Shown: positions 58,866 to 64,000 of the stretch, one piece after another
Layout: each line of letters opens with the position of its first letter
Numbering within the stretch: the stretch's first letter is position 1
Assembly (NCBI GenBank): GCA_001915575.1
Contig: MNQT01000027.1
Coordinates: 125,872 to 189,871, forward strand
Origin: Bacteroides sp. CAG:1060_57_27
GTDB lineage: Bacteria > Bacteroidota > Bacteroidia > Bacteroidales > UBA932
Length of the DNA stretch: 64,000 bases
Direction of reading: 5' to 3'
Translations under genes and position numbers: made by a program
Notes under the pieces: model-generated
Seen by the model: only the letters and a program-made list of their open reading frames with translations
What the model was told of the DNA's origin: nothing
Database searches by the model: none

Positions 58866-61253
58866 TCAGAGGCCTATGCTGACGCCGAAGACGGCCTTTC
58901 GCATGGTCGGATAAGCCCCGTTGTCGAAGCCCATTTCATAGGGGTGCAGGATCCCGAGAGCTGTAGAGGGGTCGAGTCCCGGATAGGAAGTGAAGGTGAA
59001 GAAGTCGTCGAGCGAGACGAAGAAGCGCAGCTTCTCTATATGCGCCCGGCTGGTGATACGGGCGGGCAGGGTATATCCCAGCTGCAGCTGCCTTATCCTC
59101 AGGAACGAGCCGTCGAACACCATGGCGGAAGACGACTTGAAGGTATTGTCGTATCTCTGCGCTTCAAGGGAAGGATACTGCGTACCGGCACCGGAGGCGA
59201 AAAACTCCGGCATATTGCAGCCGACAGTATTCGTCCCGTAGAAGATGTCCGCGCCGGCAAGGCCGGTAGCCACGACCGAAAGGTCGAAACCCCGGTACGA
59301 TACATCCGCAAAAAATCCGAAGTTCCACGAGGGGATGCCGCTGCCGATTATTTCTGTGCCGCCGCCCTCGAACTCATCGCCCCCGATATAGCGGTAGCCG
59401 GAGAAATTCCAGACCGGAGCGGGTATACCGCGCATGCATGCGGCCTTGACATTCGTATAGGTAGTGTTGACCGAGAATCCGTCCAGAGAATCGGGCATTC
59501 CGGTGCAGCGGTTCTTCAGATACGATACATTGGCACCTACGGAATAGTCCACGCCTCCTGCGCTGTCATGCCAGGACAGTCCCAGTTCGGCTCCGAGATT
59601 ACGCACATCGACAGGAAAGCGCCCATACGGATCGGACAAATGAACCGGAAATCCATAGGTAGCCTGCTTGTCGAACAGGTCGACGGCAGCGGCAAGCCTG
59701 CCGTCGAAGAAAGCGAGATCGGCACCTATATCGAGATGTTTCAAAGGCCTGAGATCAGCCTCTGTCCAGCTGCCGGCATAAACGGCCCTCTGGAACATTC
59801 CGTACGAGGCCCTGAACTTCAGGAACTCCCACGGCTGCCAGGCGGCAGAAAGCGATGCGGAAAGCGCTGCCGGATACGAATAGATGCGCGCGTACCTATA
59901 GATATCGCTCGAATAGCGGTGCCTGCCGGATTCGAACGCAAGCCGGGCATCTACCTCGAGCGTCCCGCCGTAGGCATAGCCGAGGTCGAGGTAGGCCGTA
60001 TTGCGCCTCGTCCACGAAGCTACCCCGTCAGCCTCGTCCCTCCGTCCTACAGTGGCGGCGCCCTCGACATTCAGGTCGCGGAAGGTGTATCCCAGCGCGG
60101 CGGCAAGCGAATGGCGCGAGAACGCGTGTGAATACGCGACACGGCTGTCCCACTGGATATCCCTTACCGCACCGTCATACGTAAAGCTCCGGTCTCCGAA
60201 ACGGTAGCCCACCTGCGTGCGGAAATCAAGGAAGCCCGCAATATCCGCCTCGGCATAAGTGGTGCCGGCGATTGCATCGAGGACGCTCCTGGAACCTTCA
60301 AGGCTGCGTATGGTCTCAAGAGGGTTGGAAGAAGCAGATCCAAGGAAAGGAGCATCCGGCGAGGCTTCGGCCAGCGGAGACATGCACAGCATACTGGACA
60401 TCATGGAAACATGAAGGAGATCCTGGAACGGGTAGATAAAACCACCGGAGACATGCTCAGGCCAGAGCACATCCCCGTACCTGCGGTGCGAATAATTGTT
60501 GGCCGTACCTATCTCGAGCCAGTCGAAGGGCCTGTACCAGGCGTTCAGCCGTACCGACACACGGTCGAACAGGTCGGAGCGGCGCGGCATGATTCCGTCT
60601 TCGCGGACATAGCCCAGCGCGGCATATACGCCGGCATTGCGCATCGAGGCGCTGACATCGAGGTTATGTCTCATCGCCCAGCCTGCGGAGCCGAGAATCT
60701 CCCCTATCCAGTCGGTGTCGGCAGAGGTGGCAGGATCGTATTCCAGTCCGTAGTACTCCGAGTAGGCCTTTGCGTCCATAAGGGCGGGCTTATGCCCCAG
60801 CGACTCCGACACATACTGCCCGCTGTAGCCGACGGAGACTCCCTTCCCGGCAGCCGCCCGCCGGGTCTTCACGATTATCACTCCCTCGGCGGCCTCCTCG
60901 CCGTACAGCACGGACGCAGACGCGTCCTTGAGCAGCTCTACCGACTCTACCGTCGACGGGTCGATGTTCGCAAGGTTGTCGACCCTCAGGCCGTCGACTA
61001 TTATCAGGGGACTCTCTCCGTTGAGGGAATATCCCCTCAGGACGGCAGCGGTCTCCACTCCGGGAGCCCCGCTCGGTGCAAGCACGGTGAGCCCGGCATA
61101 CCGGCCCTGCATTGCGCGGAACACATCATAGTCGGTACTGCTCCGCCAGTCCACACTGTCAGGTTCCCCCGCACGCAGAGGGAGCGCGCACAGCACCGCA
61201 CCGGCGGCAAATGCCGCCATACGGCACCACAACATCATCTTATCTGCATTCAT
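58866..61253 (-). CDS. SusC/RagA-like TonB-dependent receptor, short form without SusD partner
   Basis: Outer-membrane active importer of 795 residues, well under the usual ~1000. After a signal peptide (MAAFAAGAVLCALPLRAG) the plug domain begins almost directly (MQGRYAGLTVLAPSGAPGVE, VLRGYSLNGESPLIIVDGLR, VESVELLKDASASVLYGEEA), so the usual N-terminal carboxypeptidase-like domain and a clear TonB box are missing. The barrel continues to KAVFGVSIGL. No SusD-like gene adjoins. It is 6 bp downstream of the AT-rich membrane ORF at 61260-61781 and may be transcribed with it. Substrate unknown. Confidence 0.88.
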   Translation of the reverse strand: MNADKMMLWCRMAAFAAGAVLCALPLRAGEPDSVDWRSSTDYDVFRAMQGRYAGLTVLAPSGAPGVETAAVLRGYSLNGESPLIIVDGLRVDNLANIDPSTVESVELLKDASASVLYGEEAAEGVIIVKTRRAAAGKGVSVGYSGQYVSESLGHKPALMDAKAYSEYYGLEYDPATSADTDWIGEILGSAGWAMRHNLDVSASMRNAGVYAALGYVREDGIMPRRSDLFDRVSVRLNAWYRPFDWLEIGTANNYSHRRYGDVLWPEHVSGGFIYPFQDLLHVSMMSSMLCMSPLAEASPDAPFLGSASSNPLETIRSLEGSRSVLDAIAGTTYAEADIAGFLDFRTQVGYRFGDRSFTYDGAVRDIQWDSRVAYSHAFSRHSLAAALGYTFRDLNVEGAATVGRRDEADGVASWTRRNTAYLDLGYAYGGTLEVDARLAFESGRHRYSSDIYRYARIYSYPAALSASLSAAWQPWEFLKFRASYGMFQRAVYAGSWTEADLRPLKHLDIGADLAFFDGRLAAAVDLFDKQATYGFPVHLSDPYGRFPVDVRNLGAELGLSWHDSAGGVDYSVGANVSYLKNRCTGMPDSLDGFSVNTTYTNVKAACMRGIPAPVWNFSGYRYIGGDEFEGGGTEIIGSGIPSWNFGFFADVSYRGFDLSVVATGLAGADIFYGTNTVGCNMPEFFASGAGTQYPSLEAQRYDNTFKSSSAMVFDGSFLRIRQLQLGYTLPARITSRAHIEKLRFFVSLDDFFTFTSYPGLDPSTALGILHPYEMGFDNGAYPTMRKAVFGVSIGL

Positions 61254-61259
61254 AATATC

Positions 61260-61781
61260 TTATTCTTTAAGCAAGAACTTGTCTCTCTCCGGCTGCGGAA
61301 CATGGTCCTCGATCATCGCATTCATCACCCGCGTCCACCGCGCATCGCGCCGGGCAGCGGACTGATATTTTTTGTAAAAACCGAGCGAAGTAGTGTTAAT
61401 ATTCGGATTCCCGACATAATACCGGACCGTTATGAAATCGTACTTTCTAAAATTGCGATAGTAATAATAGTCATAATCATAAAATAATCCTTTATATGTT
61501 TCTTTATCTACAGAAAACACATACCTTATCCCGCTAGGACCCCTACTACCATTTACATGACTAGTAACCATTGCATAGGCAAGCCCGTTATTCTCAAGGA
61601 TAAGATTATCTCTAAATAAATTATAACGAATAAATGCATATGCAAAAAGGCTCATAAAAAAGATGAAGGCAGCACGCGGAGATATTCCATATCCTTTCTT
61701 TGATTCATCTTGCCGGTACCTGGAGGACTTCCCACGCAGCCTGCGCCGCCTGTTCCGTTCCCTGTTCCCTTTACCAGCCAT
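61260..61781 (-). CDS. Small single-helix membrane protein of unknown function
   Basis: A 173-residue protein not recognised. The first 30 residues are strongly basic (GNRERNRRRRLRGKSSRYRQ), then one hydrophobic helix (AAFIFFMSLFAYAFIRY) and a Tyr-rich soluble region (YDYDYYYYRNFRKYDF). The middle of the gene is markedly AT-rich compared with the window. It overlaps the RHS-like fragment upstream by 11 bp and ends 6 bp before the SusC-like gene. Position directly after an RHS-type tail suggests a possible immunity or inner-membrane partner; this is only context. Confidence 0.6.
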   Translation of the reverse strand: MAGKGNRERNRRRRLRGKSSRYRQDESKKGYGISPRAAFIFFMSLFAYAFIRYNLFRDNLILENNGLAYAMVTSHVNGSRGPSGIRYVFSVDKETYKGLFYDYDYYYYRNFRKYDFITVRYYVGNPNINTTSLGFYKKYQSAARRDARWTRVMNAMIEDHVPQPERDKFLLKE

Positions 61782-62238
61782 ACTTCAGTTCCTCTTCCTT
61801 GACATGTTTTTCATATAACGCCTTTATTGCAGTTTCACCAGCCTCTGATGTAGAGGAATGTACCACATCCTCAGTCATGTTGTTTAAGCCTGACTTCAGG
61901 GCATTTGAAGCATTTGTCCGTGTCCGAACTTTGTTATACAGTTCCGGTGTGTACTTCGAATCTTTCAAGGCTCGCTTCATGCTCTGGTTTACCGTAGTTG
62001 TCTTGAACGGCCTGAACGACCTGTCTATTCCAGGGATAAGCAAATCCGACGAGAGTCCGATAATGGTTTTATACTGTACGTCCTTGAACGAGTTCACCTT
62101 GAATTCTCCTTTCTCATAATCGAAAGTATTGGAAAGCACCTCGCTGCCGGACAGCGTAATCTTCTGCGGACGGTCGAGCAGGTTGTACACGACAGTCCTT
62201 CCCTTTGAGAGGCTCGAACACCATGAAGTTTGTGGCAT
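61771..62238 (-). CDS. RHS-repeat remnant or orphan RHS tip
   Basis: A 155-residue frame whose start (SKGRTVVYNLLDRPQKITLS) matches one RHS/YD repeat, the repeated unit of large secreted toxin shells. Only one repeat is present, so this is not a full RHS protein. The rest (about 50-155) is polar and helical (SMKRALKDSKYTPELYNKVR, TSEAGETAIKALYEKH) and could be a C-terminal tip or what is left of one. The DPxG core boundary of complete RHS proteins is absent. It has its own consensus promoter and ATG. Either it is an orphan tip or a decayed gene; I cannot decide. Confidence 0.55.
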   Translation of the reverse strand: MPQTSWCSSLSKGRTVVYNLLDRPQKITLSGSEVLSNTFDYEKGEFKVNSFKDVQYKTIIGLSSDLLIPGIDRSFRPFKTTTVNQSMKRALKDSKYTPELYNKVRTRTNASNALKSGLNNMTEDVVHSSTSEAGETAIKALYEKHVKEEELKYGW

Positions 62239-62264
62239 GTCATCAATTATGTTGGTTACGATTC

Positions 62265-62294
62265 CAAAGATAGCATTTTCTTTGACAAATCAAA
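62265..62294 (-). promoter_or_regulatory. Promoter of the RHS-like fragment
   Basis: TTTG at 62294-62291, 18 bases, then TATCTTTG at 62272-62265 on the minus strand, 26 nt before the ATG. This suggests the fragment is transcribed. Confidence 0.7.
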
Positions 62295-62368
62295 TGCATG
62301 TCTGCAAGGCCCGTTTCATAATGGCACTTTCCAGGCAAACGGCCGCATACAGGCATCGAAATTATCAG

Positions 62369-62376
62369 TATCTTTG
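62369..62376 (+). promoter_or_regulatory. Predicted -7 element for the MATE gene
   Basis: TATCTTTG, exact consensus, 41 nt before the GTG start at 62418. Confidence 0.6.
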
Positions 62377-62417
62377 CGCCCGGAAAACCGGAATCGGGAA
62401 CAGAAAGACCAATAACA

Positions 62418-63956
62418 GTGCGCGAAGGAAAGGACATACTGCTCGGGAAGCTCCGGAGCAGTTCGGGGATGACCCGCGGCGAGCAGATAAGGCTGACCTT
62501 CCTGCTCGCCCTCCCCTCCATATTCGCACAGCTGTCGTCGTGCCTTATGAGCTACATCGACGCGGCAATGGTGGGTGCGCTCGGTTCAGCCCAGGCGGCC
62601 GCAGTGGGACTCGTCAGCACCACCACCTGGATTTTCGGCAGCTTCTGCTATGCCAACAGCTCGGGATTCAGCGTCCAGATGGCCCACAAGTGCGGCTCGA
62701 AGGACTTCGCCGCAGCGAGGGCCGTATTCCGCCTTGGCATACGCAGCGTGTTCCTTTTCAGCCTCGCCCTCGCCGCGCTCGGACTCGCGATAAGCCAGGC
62801 CCTGCCGCGCTGGCTCGGAGGAGAGGAGCTGCTCTGGAAGGACGCTTCGGCATACTTCGCGATATATGCAGCGTTCCTGCCCGTGCTGCAGGTGGAGAAC
62901 TTCTGCGTGATGTCGCTCGTCGCGAGCGGAAACACCAAGATCTCGGGGCTCGCGAGCATAGCCATGTGCCTGCTCGACGTAGTCTTCAACTACATCTTCA
63001 TCTACATGCTCGGGCTCGGCGTCGCCGGCGCCGCGATAGGTACCGGACTCGCGATTCTCTGCGCAGGGGTGTTCCTGCTCTACTACATACTCTGCCGCAG
63101 CCGCGAGCTCGGGATGCGGGAACGGAACGGCGCAAGGGACTCAGGCAGCCAGGACGGCATTGAAGACGCCGGCAGCCGCGAGGGCTGCACCGGAGGATGC
63201 GTAGGCGGGGACTGCTGCCCGGAAGCCGGCGAAGGGAGTACGGCGGAGCAGAGGTTCTCCCGCCCGTCTGTCGAACTGGTGCTGTCCAACGCACTGAAGA
63301 TAACCGCTCCCCTGTGGCTGCAGAACCTCGTCTCGCGCGGAGCCTACATAATCGCCACGGTGTTGATTGCCCCGCTCGGAACCATAGCCGTGGCAGCCAA
63401 CTCGTTCGCAATCATAGCGGAGGGCTTCTGCTACCTTCCCGGCTACGGCATGCAGGACGCTGCTACCTCGCTCGTGGGGCAGAGCCTCGGAGCGAAGAAG
63501 CCCGAGCTGGCGCGGGGATTCGCAAGGATATCTATCTTCAGCGGCGCGGCGATGATGGGGGCCCTCGCTCTCATAATGTGGATTACCGCACCAGCGATAA
63601 TGGGCATGCTCAGCAGCGACCCCGAGGTCATAGGGCTCGGCGCACGATGCCTGAGGATCGAAGCCTGGGCCGAAATACTCTACGGGGTGAGCATAGTCGC
63701 ATACGGCTGCTGCGTGGGAGCGGGCGACACACTCGTCCCGTCGCTCATCAACCTGATATGCATGTGGGCAGTGAGGATAGGACTCTCGCTGCTGCTGATC
63801 CCGCACTTCGGGCTCGAGGGATACTGGATCGCGATGGCCACCGAGCTGTGCCTGAAAGGGCTGATATTCGCCGCGAGGATAAGGTCGGGACGGTGGATGC
63901 GGCTTAGATTCAACACCGAAGTGCAACAGCGAGGATCCGACGGACCTCGCTGTTGA
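62418..63956 (+). CDS. MATE-family efflux transporter with a Cys/Gly-rich central loop
   Basis: Inner-membrane multidrug or metabolite exporter driven by Na+ or H+, 512 residues and about twelve helices in two related halves. The first half holds LALPSIFAQLSSCLMSYIDA and GLVSTTTWIFG; the second begins ALKITAPLWLQNLVSRGAYI and contains GMQDAATSLVGQSLGAKKPE, a family signature. Between the halves lies a hydrophilic insert of about 50 residues with a Cys/Gly run (EGCTGGCVGGDCCPEAGEG), absent from ordinary MATE proteins. The GTG at 62418 is the only start that keeps the first helix intact. The last codons and stop form the right side of a hairpin. Confidence 0.92.
   Translation: MREGKDILLGKLRSSSGMTRGEQIRLTFLLALPSIFAQLSSCLMSYIDAAMVGALGSAQAAAVGLVSTTTWIFGSFCYANSSGFSVQMAHKCGSKDFAAARAVFRLGIRSVFLFSLALAALGLAISQALPRWLGGEELLWKDASAYFAIYAAFLPVLQVENFCVMSLVASGNTKISGLASIAMCLLDVVFNYIFIYMLGLGVAGAAIGTGLAILCAGVFLLYYILCRSRELGMRERNGARDSGSQDGIEDAGSREGCTGGCVGGDCCPEAGEGSTAEQRFSRPSVELVLSNALKITAPLWLQNLVSRGAYIIATVLIAPLGTIAVAANSFAIIAEGFCYLPGYGMQDAATSLVGQSLGAKKPELARGFARISIFSGAAMMGALALIMWITAPAIMGMLSSDPEVIGLGARCLRIEAWAEILYGVSIVAYGCCVGAGDTLVPSLINLICMWAVRIGLSLLLIPHFGLEGYWIAMATELCLKGLIFAARIRSGRWMRLRFNTEVQQRGSDGPRC
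63924..63955 (+). terminator. Hairpin over the MATE stop codon, with downstream T9-G6 run
   Basis: CAACAGCGAGG (63924-63934) pairs with CCTCGCTGTTG (63945-63955), an 11-bp stem that includes most of the stop codon. Nine T (63976-63984) and six G (63985-63990) follow about 20 bp later, too far for a standard terminator. It may stop transcription with lower efficiency, or be a repeat. Confidence 0.5.
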
Positions 63957-64000
63957 CGGTCTCAAAGTTGTTTCCTTTTTTTTTGGGGGGCAAGCGCAAC

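Overview
The window is about 57% G+C and reads as a chromosome segment of a Bacteroidales bacterium, possibly Rikenellaceae-like. The genus cannot be fixed from sequence alone. Evidence is the repeated Bacteroidetes promoter (TAnnTTTG at -7, sometimes with TTTG 19 nt upstream), families typical of the phylum (type III glutamine synthetase, DUF5606, PUR-alpha-like DUF3276, GH97, SusC-like receptor, YjbH-type outer-membrane proteins) and scarce Shine-Dalgarno sequences. Most of it is core genome in short overlapping operons.

Layout. 1-6.2 kb: a P-type cation ATPase cut by the window edge, a divergent AraC regulator, then murF, dut, an LptF/LptG permease and tgt. 6.2-11 kb: a nucleoside transporter overlapping an unusual acetyltransferase-membrane fusion, and an AT-rich ATPase of accessory type. 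11-16.4 kb: a polyamine ABC operon (porin, potA, potB, potC, potD). 16.4-27.1 kb: a PatB-like lyase, tRNA-Phe, thiL, glnN with a glutamine-codon leader, divergent nadE, a large palindrome, lysA-lysC and an esterase. 27.1-39.8 kb: rnpB, then rimO, DUF5606, coaE, YbbR, yajC and nusB; a PUR-alpha/deaminase/PNP operon; a hemerythrin-LuxR regulator; dsbD; rny, a probable 6S RNA, zapA and its coiled-coil partner. 39.8-52 kb: OmpA, a His-rich lipoprotein, a four-gene YjbH-type export operon, an aminotransferase, a SGNH-deacetylase fusion, a second palindrome, Nnr, and two overlapping genes joined by a tandem repeat. 52-64 kb: an XRE/membrane pair, GH97, DUF4861, nrdG-nrdD, an orphan SusC-like receptor behind an AT-rich RHS remnant, and a MATE exporter.

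The most interesting system is the glnN leader. A strong promoter is followed by a 27-codon open frame with seven glutamine codons, then an intrinsic terminator ahead of the glutamine synthetase start. A segment just after the leader stop can pair with the terminator's 5' arm. This is the logic of ribosome-mediated attenuation by glutamine supply.

A second theme is in-frame low-complexity expansion inside conserved enzymes (MurF, Nnr, MATE, the flavin-oxidase-like protein), some of it made of exact tandem DNA repeats. A third is long imperfect palindromes in two intergenic gaps. No CRISPR array, transposase, integrase or prophage was seen.
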